This document shows, in pieces, positions 52,242-60,046 of a stretch of 64,000 bases of DNA. The first letter of the stretch is position 1; each line of letters begins with the position of its first letter. The notes beneath the pieces were generated by a model. It ran no database searches. It was not told where the DNA came from and saw nothing but the letters and a program-made list of their open reading frames with translations. Where the stretch lies: the NCBI GenBank assembly GCA_963836265.1, contig CAWIIO010000006.1:186001-250000 (forward strand), given 5' to 3'. The DNA is from CAIWHR01 sp963836265 (GTDB lineage Bacteria; Pseudomonadota; Gammaproteobacteria; Burkholderiales; Casimicrobiaceae). Made by a program: the position numbers and the translations under genes.

Positions 52242-53438
52242 GTGACCAAGCAGATCCAGGATGCCTACATCGTCGCCGCCACGCGGACGCCCGTCGGCAA
52301 GGCGCCGCGCGGCGCGCTCAAATCGACGCGTCCGGACGCGCTGCTCGCGCACGTGTTGCAGAGCGTGCTGCTGCAGGCGCCGCAGATCGAGGCGTCGCGC
52401 ATCGACGACGTGATCGTCGGTTGCGCGATGCCGGAATTCGAGCAGGGGATGAACGTGGCGCGGATCGGCGTGCTGCTGGCCGGCCTGCCCAACACGGTCG
52501 CCGGCATGACGATCAACCGCTTCTGCTCCTCGGGACTCAATGCAGTGTCGATCGCCGCCGACCGGATTCGGACCGGCGAAGCGGACGTGATGATCGCCGC
52601 CGGCACCGAGAGCATGAGCATGATCCCGATGCTGGGGCGCCTCGCGCCGAACATCGACGTGTTCGCGCGGGAGGAGAACCTCGGCATCGCCTACGGGATG
52701 GGCCTTACCGCGGAACGCGTTGCCGAACGATGGAAGGTATCGCGCGAAGACCAGGACGCGTTCGCGGTGGCATCGCACCGGAAGGCGCTCGCGGCGCAGG
52801 CGGGAGGCGAGTTCGCCGCCGAGATTTCGCCTTATCCGGTCCGCGAAAGCGTGCCCGATCTTGCGCACGGCGAGGTCGTGGTGAGGAGCCGCCGTTTCGA
52901 GCGCGACGAAGGCCCGCGTCCCGACACCACGGCCGAAGGCCTTGCGAAGCTGAAACCGGTCTTCGCGGCGAGGGGATCGGTGACGGCCGGCAACAGCTCG
53001 CAGATGTCCGATGGCGCCGGCGCGGCGATCGTGGCCAGCGAGAAGGTGGTCGGGGAGCTGGGATTGCAGCCGCTGGCGCGGTGGATCGGCTATGCCGTCG
53101 CCGGGGTCGCCCCCGAGATCATGGGGGTGGGGCCGATCGCCGCGATTCCCAAGGTGCTCCGCACGACCGGCATCGGCCAGGACCAGCTCGACTGGATCGA
53201 GTTGAACGAAGCGTTTGCCGCGCAGAGCATCGCCGTGCTCCGCGACCTCGGGCTCGACCCGACCAAGGTCAATCCGCTCGGCGGCGCGATCGCATTGGGG
53301 CATCCGCTCGGCGCGACCGGCGCGATCCGCACGGCGACGATCGTCCACGGAATGAGAAGGCGGAAGCAGAAATACGGCATGGTCACGATGTGCGTAGGCA
53401 CCGGCATGGGCGCCGCAGGGATTTTCGAGGCCGTATAG
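52242..53438 (+). CDS. fadA: acetyl-CoA C-acyltransferase (thiolase), FadA type
   Basis: A thiolase of about 398 residues partnering FadN. It starts MTKQIQDAYIVAATRTPVGK, has the nucleophile Cys in MTINRFCSSGLNAVSIAADR, WIELNEAFAAQS, GGAIALGHPLGATGAIRTAT and the terminal MVTMCVGTGMGAAGIFEAV. GTG 52242 is chosen because AAGGTG lies at suitable distance; GTG 52233 is three codons upstream and in frame. It catalyses thiolytic chain shortening. Confidence 0.93.
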   Translation: MTKQIQDAYIVAATRTPVGKAPRGALKSTRPDALLAHVLQSVLLQAPQIEASRIDDVIVGCAMPEFEQGMNVARIGVLLAGLPNTVAGMTINRFCSSGLNAVSIAADRIRTGEADVMIAAGTESMSMIPMLGRLAPNIDVFAREENLGIAYGMGLTAERVAERWKVSREDQDAFAVASHRKALAAQAGGEFAAEISPYPVRESVPDLAHGEVVVRSRRFERDEGPRPDTTAEGLAKLKPVFAARGSVTAGNSSQMSDGAGAAIVASEKVVGELGLQPLARWIGYAVAGVAPEIMGVGPIAAIPKVLRTTGIGQDQLDWIELNEAFAAQSIAVLRDLGLDPTKVNPLGGAIALGHPLGATGAIRTATIVHGMRRRKQKYGMVTMCVGTGMGAAGIFEAV

Positions 53439-53536
53439 GCTTCGCCGATCGGCGCCATGCTGCGTTACTCCTCGCTCGTGATCCTCATGTACGTTCGTGC
53501 GCATCCCGGTGCCATGTAGGCTCACACTGGCGGTCG

Positions 53537-54550
53537 ATGCTCGATTTCTGGCCTTCCTGCGGTTACCGACTGCTGACCGTCGGCGCCGACGGGCGGCTCA
53601 ATCTCACCGACGACTTCCTGCGCGCGTCGCTCGCGCGGCCCGAGCTCGCGCCCATTCCGGAGTCCTGCCCAGCCGAATGCGCGCTCCACGAGCAATTGAT
53701 GTCGGCGCCACGGGTCGCGGTGGAACACGCGCAGCTCGCGTCGATCGCCGACCCCGATGCCCGCGAAAATTACGCGATCTGGCTGCGCTTCCGGCAGCGC
53801 CTCACGAAGGCGCCTTCGATCGAGGCGGCGTATGTCGCCTTCTTCCGCGACGGCGTCGACGTGCCGCCAATGCTGGTCCACGGGATCACGCAGGTGCTGT
53901 TGCGCCACGTCCTCGGCGGTGCCGCCGATCCGCTGCACGCGCGCGCGGCCGAGATGCTGTTTCGCCCGCAGAAGATCACGGTGCGTGACGACGGGGCGGT
54001 GATGGCCGCCGACGAGACGACCGTCGAGCTGTACGCCACGGCCGACGGGTTCGGCAGCCTCCCCGAGCTCCTCCAACGGAACCGAATGCTGCCGCGATCG
54101 GTCGATCTGGACGTGCTCGACGCCAACAACGCCGAATCGTACTGGAGCCGGGACGAGCGGCACGACCTCGCCATCAGCCTCAATCGCGGGCGACCCGCGC
54201 TCGCCGGCCTCTGCCGCGTGCTCGAGCGGTGGATTGCGCATTTCCTGGGCATCGCGGTGACGATCGAGCCGCAACGCGAGATCGTCGATTCGCGCTGGGT
54301 CTGGCACGTCGGCCTCGATGCGGAGGCGAGCGCGCTTCTCAACGATCTGTACAATCGCGCCGACATCGACGACGAGCGGATGCGGCGTCTGCTGTGCCTT
54401 TTCGAGCTGCGCTTCGCGAACGCCGGCGACATGCGTCCGGAAATCGCGGGCCGGCCGGTCTACCTCGCGATGGCGATGGACCGCGACGCGCGGCTCAAGC
54501 TCAAGCCGCAGAATCTCCTCCTCAATCTGCCTCTCGCCCACCCGTCATGA
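53537..54550 (+). CDS. DUF6352-type protein of unknown function
   Basis: A 337-residue protein opening MLDFWPSCGYRLLTVGADGR followed by LNLTDDFLRASLARPELAPI, which I recognise as the DUF6352 family of proteobacteria. No catalytic motif is evident. The sequence looks cytoplasmic and alpha-helical with AYVAFFRDGVDVPPMLVHGI and RYDLA-like segments such as DERHDLAISLNRGRPALAGL. It lies 98 bp after fadA, and its stop overlaps the ATG of the next gene (ATGA), suggesting a link to fatty-acid metabolism that is positional only. Confidence 0.65.
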   Translation: MLDFWPSCGYRLLTVGADGRLNLTDDFLRASLARPELAPIPESCPAECALHEQLMSAPRVAVEHAQLASIADPDARENYAIWLRFRQRLTKAPSIEAAYVAFFRDGVDVPPMLVHGITQVLLRHVLGGAADPLHARAAEMLFRPQKITVRDDGAVMAADETTVELYATADGFGSLPELLQRNRMLPRSVDLDVLDANNAESYWSRDERHDLAISLNRGRPALAGLCRVLERWIAHFLGIAVTIEPQREIVDSRWVWHVGLDAEASALLNDLYNRADIDDERMRRLLCLFELRFANAGDMRPEIAGRPVYLAMAMDRDARLKLKPQNLLLNLPLAHPS

Positions 54551-55158
54551 CGCGCCCATCGTCCTTCCCGAATCTACATCCCCGACGCGCCGCTTGCGGC
54601 CGGCTGCGGGCCGTTTTGCTGCTTGCGTGCCTCGCGAACGGCGTCGCGGCCGCGCCACCGACCCCGGCTCCGCAAGCAGCTCCCCCAGACGCGGCGCCGG
54701 CCGTGACCGCCGACGCGCTGGCCTCCTTTTCCTGGCTCGAGGGCTGCTGGCGCGGCATGGTGAACGAGCGCGAATTCACCGAGCAGTGGATGCGCGCCCG
54801 CGGCGGCACGATGCAGGGAACGAGCCGAATGGTCATGGCAGGTGAATCGCAGGGCGGCGAAAAGCTGCGCCTCGAGCCGCGCGGTGACGCGATGTACTAC
54901 GTGGTGGCGCCGGAAGGCCAGAAGGAAGAGGCGTTCCGTTTCGCCGGCAAGACGGTCGAGACGATCGACGGACGCAGCGACGAGATCTTCACGTTCGAGA
55001 ACCCGGCGCAGGCGTTTCCGCAGCGCATCGTCTACCGGCACACCGCGGGCGGTGGGCTCTTCGCGCAGGTCGAAGGGAAGGTCAACGGTGCCGATCGAAA
55101 AGTGATCTATCCGATGCGCAAGATCGACTGCGCTCTCGCCGGTTCGGGCAAGCCGTGA
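54547..55158 (+). CDS. secreted DUF6265-type protein
   Basis: A 203-residue protein with an N-terminal signal (LRAVLLLACLANGVAAAPPT) and a Pro/Ala-rich linker. The remainder, LASFSWLEGCWRGMVNEREF and WMRARGGTMQGTSRMVMAGE, is the DUF6265 lipocalin-like beta fold. Mature location is probably periplasmic. Its function is not known; the fold suggests binding of a hydrophobic ligand. It is coupled to the DUF6352 gene by an ATGA overlap. Confidence 0.7.
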   Translation: MTRPSSFPNLHPRRAACGRLRAVLLLACLANGVAAAPPTPAPQAAPPDAAPAVTADALASFSWLEGCWRGMVNEREFTEQWMRARGGTMQGTSRMVMAGESQGGEKLRLEPRGDAMYYVVAPEGQKEEAFRFAGKTVETIDGRSDEIFTFENPAQAFPQRIVYRHTAGGGLFAQVEGKVNGADRKVIYPMRKIDCALAGSGKP

Positions 55159-55499
55159 TGGCGGATCCCGCGTCTGCGGCGCTCGCCAATTTCGAGAAGA
55201 TGCTCGCGGCCGGGAGAGATGGCGCGCTGTTGCGCTACTCCCTCGGGAACGAGTACTTGAAAGCCGGCGACGCGGCGCGGGCAGCCGAACACCTTGCGCG
55301 CGCGGTCGCGCTCGACCCCAGGTACACCGCCGCGTGGAAGCTCTACGGCAAGGCGCTCTCCGCCGCCGGCCGCAATGCGGAGGCATTGGTCGCGTTCCGC
55401 GAAGGGATCGCGGTCGCCCACGCCAGGGGCGACAAGCAGGCGGAAAAGGAAATGACGGTGTTCGCGCGCCGGATCGAACGCGTCCTCGACGTGCCTTAA
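55158..55499 (+). CDS. small TPR protein
   Basis: A 113-residue cytoplasmic protein made of roughly two TPR units (ALLRYSLGNEYLKAGDAARA and AAWKLYGKALSAAGRNAEAL). The ATG at 55158 overlaps the previous stop by one base (TGATG). Its TAA stop shares the sequence TTAA with the stop of rnhA on the other strand, so the two convergent genes overlap by four bases. Partner unknown. Confidence 0.72.
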   Translation: MADPASAALANFEKMLAAGRDGALLRYSLGNEYLKAGDAARAAEHLARAVALDPRYTAAWKLYGKALSAAGRNAEALVAFREGIAVAHARGDKQAEKEMTVFARRIERVLDVP

Positions 55500-55963
55500 G
55501 CTTCGTTGTAGCGCGGGTTCATTGCGGTACCGGCCCGGGCAACTCCTTCGTTGGCAAGGGCGTCAGCCCGATCGTTCTCGGGGTGGCCGTTGTGGCCCTT
55601 GACCCAGTGCCAACGGATCCGGTGCATCGCCGCCAGCGCGTCGAGCTCGCGCCACAGCTCGGCGTTCTTAACCGGCTTCCGGCCGCTCGTCTTCCAGCCG
55701 TTCTTCTTCCAGCCGTGGATCCAGCTCTCGATGCCGTTCTTGACGTACTGGGAATCGGTATAAAGATCGACTTCGCAGCCGCGCTTCAGGCTTTCGAGGG
55801 CGCGGATGACTGCGGTCAGCTCCATCCGGTTGTTGGTCGTCGCCGGCTCGCCGCCGAATATTTCCTTGCGCCGCGTTCCCGACACGAGCAGCGCGCCCCA
55901 TCCGCCGGGCCCGGGGTTGCCCTTGCACGCGCCGTCGGTATAGATCGCCACCGATGCGCTCAT
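55496..55963 (-). CDS. rnhA: ribonuclease HI
   Basis: Degrades the RNA strand of RNA-DNA hybrids. The 155-residue protein matches E. coli numbering exactly at the catalytic residues: Asp10 (YTDGACKGNPGPGGWG), Glu48 (TTNNRMELTAV), Asp70 (LYTDSQYVKNGI), His124 and Asp134 (VKGHNGHPENDRAD). The basic handle loop (HGWKKNGWKTSGRKPVKN) is present. It lies in the conserved rnhA-methyltransferase-gloB-mltD arrangement. Confidence 0.96.
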   Translation of the reverse strand: MSASVAIYTDGACKGNPGPGGWGALLVSGTRRKEIFGGEPATTNNRMELTAVIRALESLKRGCEVDLYTDSQYVKNGIESWIHGWKKNGWKTSGRKPVKNAELWRELDALAAMHRIRWHWVKGHNGHPENDRADALANEGVARAGTAMNPRYNEA

Positions 55964-56069
55964 CGTCGGCCTCCGCACCGCCGCAATCTCCATGACCGGC
56001 CGCTGCGTCGGCCCCGCTCGATCGCTTGTGGGCGAGCCCTTCGATGCGGCCTCCACGCCCCTGCCCCAC

Positions 56070-56822
56070 TCATGCTACGGTTGCGCGCTCGATGCACTCT
56101 CGCGCTTGCCGCGGTGCTGTCGCGAGCCCATTGTTGCGCCGCTCCCACGCGGGGGTGATCACGCGCATGCCCAGGACCTTCTTGGTCGCGCGCAGGTAGT
56201 AGATGCCACCGGAGATCGGCCACCAGCGGTCGCCGGCCGCCTCGAAAAAACTGCACCGCGACAGCCATTTTTCCTGCGTGAACGGTGGCACGTAGCAGTC
56301 GAGCCCGCCGCCCGTGACCTCGAACCCGAGCAGCGCCAGCCAATCCTTCAATCGATACAGGGCGATGAAGCTCCCGTTCCACGGCGGGGACTGTCCGCGC
56401 CCGAAATAACGTCGCGCGCCGAAGAGCGAGAATGGATTGAAGCCCGCGATCAGGACCTGGCCTTCCGGACGCATGGCGCGGTACACCTCGCGCAGCAGCT
56501 GATGCGGCTCGCCTGCGAATTCGAGCGCGTGCGGCAGCACGATGAGGTCGAGCGAATTCTCCGGAAACGGCAGCCAGCACGGATCGGCCAGGACTTGCGC
56601 GGGAGCTGCGACGTCGACGGTCCATTGCGCCGCGATCCGGCTTTGCGCGAGAAACGGGCATTCGGGCAGCCCGACCTGGATCGCGTGGAAGCCGAAGATG
56701 TCGGCCACCGTGCGATCGAACCACGCCTGCTCGAGGGTGAGGAGGTAACGGCCGAGCGGCGTCCCAAACCATTCGGCGAGCGTCGTTGACACGCTCCCCG
56801 GAGCTCCGGAAGATGCTTCCAT
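56070..56822 (-). CDS. YafS-like SAM-dependent methyltransferase
   Basis: A methyltransferase-fold protein of about 250 residues with the family opening LAEWFGTPLGRYLLTLEQAW, then VADIFGFHAIQVGLP, the acidic stretch ENSLDLIVLPHALEFAGEPH and GQVLIAGFNPFSLFGARRYF. E. coli yafS occupies the same place beside gloB and rnhA. The SAM motif I is degenerate, which is usual in this group. The ATG at 56822 overlaps the gloB ATG on the other strand (shared CATG); a GTG at 56792 would remove the overlap and suits the family N-terminus. Substrate unknown. Confidence 0.78.
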   Translation of the reverse strand: MEASSGAPGSVSTTLAEWFGTPLGRYLLTLEQAWFDRTVADIFGFHAIQVGLPECPFLAQSRIAAQWTVDVAAPAQVLADPCWLPFPENSLDLIVLPHALEFAGEPHQLLREVYRAMRPEGQVLIAGFNPFSLFGARRYFGRGQSPPWNGSFIALYRLKDWLALLGFEVTGGGLDCYVPPFTQEKWLSRCSFFEAAGDRWWPISGGIYYLRATKKVLGMRVITPAWERRNNGLATAPRQARECIERATVA

Positions 56823-57600
56823 GCCGGCGATTATCCCCATCCCCGCCCTCACCGACAACTACGTCTGGGTCGTGCGCGAGGGCCGCCATGCGGCGGTCGT
56901 CGATCCGGGCGACGCGGTTCCCGTGCAGGCCTACCTCGACTCGGAGGGGCTGACGCTCACCGGCATCCTCATCACGCACCACCACTGGGACCACGTCAAT
57001 GGCATCGGGGCGCTCGCCGCGCAGTTCCGCGCACCGGTGTTCGGTCCCGCGCGCGAAGAGATCCCCGGGCGGACGCATGCGCTCGCCGAGGGCGACACCT
57101 TCATCGTCCCGGGAACCGGGCTCGAGCTCGCGGTGCTCGACGTTCCCGGCCATACGGCGGGGCAAGTCGCCTATGTCGGCGCGAACAAAGGTCACCCGAT
57201 CACATTCACGGGCGACACGCTGTTCGCGTGCGGCTGCGGACGTCTGTTCGAAGGCACGCCGGCGCAGATGGTGGCCTCGCTCGCAAAGCTCGCGGCGCTC
57301 CCCGGCGACACCCGCGTCTATTGCGGGCACGAGTACACGCTTGCCAACGTGCGCTTTGCGCTTGCCGTCGAGCCGGGTAACGAAGCGCTCGCCGAGCGGC
57401 GAAGGCGCGAGCAGGCGAAGCGCGATCGCGGCGAACCGACCGTCCCCTCCGAGATGGCGGACGAAATCGCGACGAATCCTTTTCTCCGCGCCGGTGAGCC
57501 GGCGGTGTTCGCGGCCGCGCAAGCGCATGCAGGTCGTCCGCTCGCCGACGCGGTCGATTCGTTCGCGACGCTACGCGAGTGGAAGAACAGCTTTCGGTAG
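56821..57600 (+). CDS. gloB: hydroxyacylglutathione hydrolase (glyoxalase II)
   Basis: Hydrolyses S-D-lactoylglutathione to D-lactate and glutathione, completing methylglyoxal detoxification. The 259-residue metallo-beta-lactamase-fold enzyme begins MPAIIPIPALTDNYVWVVRE, carries the dinuclear metal motif THHHWDH (His53, His55, Asp57, His58), FTGDTLFACGCGRLFEGT, and YCGHEYTLANVRFA. Family proteins begin at this position, which supports the start at 56821 even though it overlaps the divergent methyltransferase start. Confidence 0.95.
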   Translation: MPAIIPIPALTDNYVWVVREGRHAAVVDPGDAVPVQAYLDSEGLTLTGILITHHHWDHVNGIGALAAQFRAPVFGPAREEIPGRTHALAEGDTFIVPGTGLELAVLDVPGHTAGQVAYVGANKGHPITFTGDTLFACGCGRLFEGTPAQMVASLAKLAALPGDTRVYCGHEYTLANVRFALAVEPGNEALAERRRREQAKRDRGEPTVPSEMADEIATNPFLRAGEPAVFAAAQAHAGRPLADAVDSFATLREWKNSFR

Positions 57601-57710
57601 CGAGCGGGGCGTCCGCCGGGTGCAAATCGCTTGCGGACGGATGCAGCGGTTGACGCCCGGAACGCCGGCGCCTACCATCGCCCGAATTTTACGCCACCCG
57701 GCGACCCCCA

Positions 57711-59294
57711 TTGCGCCTACGCTGCCTCCCTCTGCTTGCCCTCGTTGCGCTGCTTGCCGCCTGCGCAACGCCCGGCCCGGAACCTCCCGCGGCCGCGCCG
57801 GAAGCAACCGCTCCCGCGCCACTGTCAACGCCCGCATCTGAGCCGGCCCCGCCCAGCGCCGAGGCTCCCGCCGCCGTCGGCCCGCCGAATCCGTTTCCGC
57901 CGTCGGCCGCGGAGGTTCTCGAGGCGCTCCCGCCTCCCGCCGACGATCTGTGGGTGCGCATCCGCAAGGGCTACGCGATGCCGGATCTCGATGGCGCGCT
58001 CGTCGAGAAATGGGAGCAGTGGTACGCCGAGCGACCCGATTACGTCGCCCGAATGATCGAGCGCAGCCGCCGGTATCTGTATTACATCGTGGTCGAGGTC
58101 GAAGAGCGCAACATGCCGAGCGAAATCGCGCTCCTGCCGATGATCGAGAGCGCCTACAACCCCACCGCGCTGTCCCGGAGCCGCGCCTCGGGCATCTGGC
58201 AGTTCATGCCGTCGACCGGAAAGCTCTACGGCCTCAAGCAGAACTTCTGGTTCGATTCCCGCCGCGACGTGGTCGCGGCGACCGACGGGGCGCTCAACTA
58301 TCTGCAGAAGCTCTACGGCGATTTCGGCGACTGGCAGCTCGCCCTCGCGGCGTACAACTGGGGCGAAGGCAACGTTGCGAAGGCCATCGCGAGGAACGAG
58401 CGAGCCCGCAAGCCCACCGACTATGCGAGCCTCCGGATGCCCGACGAGACCCGCAACTACCTGCCCAAGCTGCAGGCGGTCAAGAACATCATCGCCGATC
58501 CCGAAAAGTACGGCGTCGACCTCGCCGACATTCCCGACGCGCCCTATTTCGCCGTCGTGAAGACCAATCGCGAGATGGACGTGAAGCGCGCGGCCGAACT
58601 GGCCGAGCTATCGCTCGACGAATTCCAGTACCTCAATCCGCACCACAACCGTCCGGTGATCGCCGGGGGCGACGAATACACGATCCTGCTGCCCATCGAC
58701 AAGGCCGAGGTCTTCGCGGCGAAGCTCGATCTCATCGACCAGCCGCTGGTCTCGTGGCAGGCCTACCGGCTGCGCCACGGCGAAACACTGCCGCAGGTTG
58801 CCGCGAAATTCGGGATGCCCGTCGAGACGCTGCGGGCCGTGAACGGCATCGGCGCCAGGGCCAAAGTGCCCGCCGGCCACATGCTGCTGGTGCCGGCGAC
58901 GCATCCGACGCAGGACACGGCGGACGGGCTTTCGGAGGCCGTGTTCACGACGGTGCCGCAGGGGCGCACGTTCTACTACCGGGTTAAACGGGGCGACACG
59001 CTCGCGCGCATCGCTGGGCGCTACGACGTCAGCGTGCAGGACGTCCGCCGCTGGAACGGACTTCCCAGGACCGCGGTGTTTGCCGGACAGCGGTTGCGCA
59101 TCACGAGCGAGCTTGCGCCGAACGCCGGCAAGGCCAAGCGCGCGGGCGGCAAACGGGTGCTGTCGACGCATGCGAAAGCGACCCGGAAGAAGCCGGAGCC
59201 GCAAGCGACCCGCACCAAGCCCGCTCCGCGGCCGGCGGCAAGGAATGGCAACGGAACGCGCTCGGCGAAGAGCAAGACCGATCCCGGATCCTGA
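57711..59294 (+). CDS. mltD: membrane-bound lytic murein transglycosylase D (lipoprotein)
   Basis: Cleaves peptidoglycan glycan strands to 1,6-anhydro ends. The 527-residue protein starts at TTG 57711 with a lipoprotein signal ending LVALLAAC. A Pro/Ala-rich linker follows, then the SLT domain: ALLPMIESAYNPTALSRSRA with the catalytic Glu, GIWQFMPSTGKLYGLKQNFW, and LALAAYNWGEGNV. Two LysM domains lie at about residues 345-395 (YRLRHGETLPQVAAKFGMPV) and 420-465 (YYRVKRGDTLARIAGRYDVS). The tail is Lys/Arg-rich. It lies 110 bp after gloB, as in enterobacteria. Confidence 0.93.
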   Translation: MRLRCLPLLALVALLAACATPGPEPPAAAPEATAPAPLSTPASEPAPPSAEAPAAVGPPNPFPPSAAEVLEALPPPADDLWVRIRKGYAMPDLDGALVEKWEQWYAERPDYVARMIERSRRYLYYIVVEVEERNMPSEIALLPMIESAYNPTALSRSRASGIWQFMPSTGKLYGLKQNFWFDSRRDVVAATDGALNYLQKLYGDFGDWQLALAAYNWGEGNVAKAIARNERARKPTDYASLRMPDETRNYLPKLQAVKNIIADPEKYGVDLADIPDAPYFAVVKTNREMDVKRAAELAELSLDEFQYLNPHHNRPVIAGGDEYTILLPIDKAEVFAAKLDLIDQPLVSWQAYRLRHGETLPQVAAKFGMPVETLRAVNGIGARAKVPAGHMLLVPATHPTQDTADGLSEAVFTTVPQGRTFYYRVKRGDTLARIAGRYDVSVQDVRRWNGLPRTAVFAGQRLRITSELAPNAGKAKRAGGKRVLSTHAKATRKKPEPQATRTKPAPRPAARNGNGTRSAKSKTDPGS

Positions 59295-59322
59295 AGAGGG
59301 CTTGCGCGCGCCCCCTGGAAGC

Positions 59323-59359
59323 AAAACAGGCGACGCGTTGCGCGTCGCCTGTTTTCGTC
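59323..59359. terminator. strong bidirectional hairpin terminator
   Basis: A perfect 15-bp stem, AAAACAGGCGACGCG (59323-59337) with CGCGTCGCCTGTTTT (59341-59355), ends in a T-run on the forward strand and the equivalent A-run on the other. It can terminate mltD transcripts and those of the convergent histone-like gene, whose stop is at 59399. Confidence 0.88.
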
Positions 59360-59398
59360 CACCACACATCTGGGGCGGACCTTTTCGCCTCGAAAGGC

Positions 59399-59764
59399 TT
59401 ACTTTTTGGCGGCCTTTCTCTTGGTCGCTTTTTTCTTGGTCGCCTTCTTGGCGGCCTTGCGCTTCGGGGCGGCCTTCCGCTTCTTGGTCGCCTTCTTCGC
59501 AGCCTTCCTCTTCTTCGGGGCGGCCCGCTTCTTCGCCTTCTTGGCGGCCTTGCGCTTCGTGGACTTCTTCGCGGCCTTCTTCCTCGTGGACTTCTTCGCG
59601 GCCTTCTTCCTCGTCGTCTTCTTGGCGGCCTTGCGCTTCGGGGCCTTCCTTGCCTTCTTCGTGGCCTTCTTCGGGGCGGCCTTCTTCTTCTTGGCCTTGC
59701 GCTTCGTTGCCTTCTTGGGCGCCGGGGCGGATGCCGCCGGCATCATCGACATAATGTCAGCCAT
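59399..59764 (-). CDS. histone H1-like Lys/Ala-rich DNA-binding protein
   Basis: A 121-residue, extremely basic protein. After a short acidic-neutral start (MADIMSMMPAASAPAPKKAT) almost every residue is Lys, Ala, Arg or Thr, in repeats such as KKAAKKSTRKKAAKKSTKRK. It resembles the C-terminal tails of AlgP and of bacterial H1-like proteins that compact DNA non-specifically. No globular domain is present. The gene has its own recognisable promoter and the ribosome binding site AGGAGAA. Low-complexity repeats make it prone to length variation. Confidence 0.75.
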   Translation of the reverse strand: MADIMSMMPAASAPAPKKATKRKAKKKKAAPKKATKKARKAPKRKAAKKTTRKKAAKKSTRKKAAKKSTKRKAAKKAKKRAAPKKRKAAKKATKKRKAAPKRKAAKKATKKKATKRKAAKK

Positions 59765-59896
59765 TGCGTTTTCTCCTGTCTGAGTTGCTGTGACTGTTAT
59801 GGTGCTTCTACTTCTTCGCAGGCATCGGCGCTTTCGTCGATCGGTATTGCGAAATTCCGCGACCTCTTGACAAACCCGCCGCTACCTGCTGGATGA

Positions 59897-59924
59897 ATTC
59901 TAGCCACATTTTGTTGAATTGCAA
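59897..59924 (-). promoter_or_regulatory. promoter of histone-like gene
   Basis: On the reverse strand TTGCAA (59924-59919) and TAGAAT (59902-59897) are separated by 16 bp. The stretch 59880-59930 is markedly richer in A and T than its surroundings. The predicted start near 59890 leaves a leader of about 125 nt before the ATG at 59764. The remainder of the 59765-60046 gap shows no gene. Confidence 0.55.
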
Positions 59925-60046
59925 GATTTCTTCGCCGATTCCGGGCCTTGCGTGCGCCGGTGTTGCGTTCGCGCACACGCGATTTGACGGGTTCGATCGA
60001 GCATGCGAGCGCTCGCGCGGGAATCGGCGCAACGCGCGCGGCAGGG

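Noticed and set aside
49238..52249. A roughly 1000-codon open frame on the reverse strand across fadL and fadN
   Set aside because: Same antisense artefact; the forward strand carries intact FadL and FadN motifs.
59399..59764. The Lys/Ala codon repeats as a CRISPR-like or tandem DNA array
   Set aside because: The repeats are short, imperfect and in frame with a basic protein; there are no spacers or Cas genes.
59865..59896. A forward TTGACA at 59865 that looks like a -35 box
   Set aside because: No acceptable -10 at 16-18 bp and no forward gene downstream; the reverse-strand promoter in the same region is better supported.
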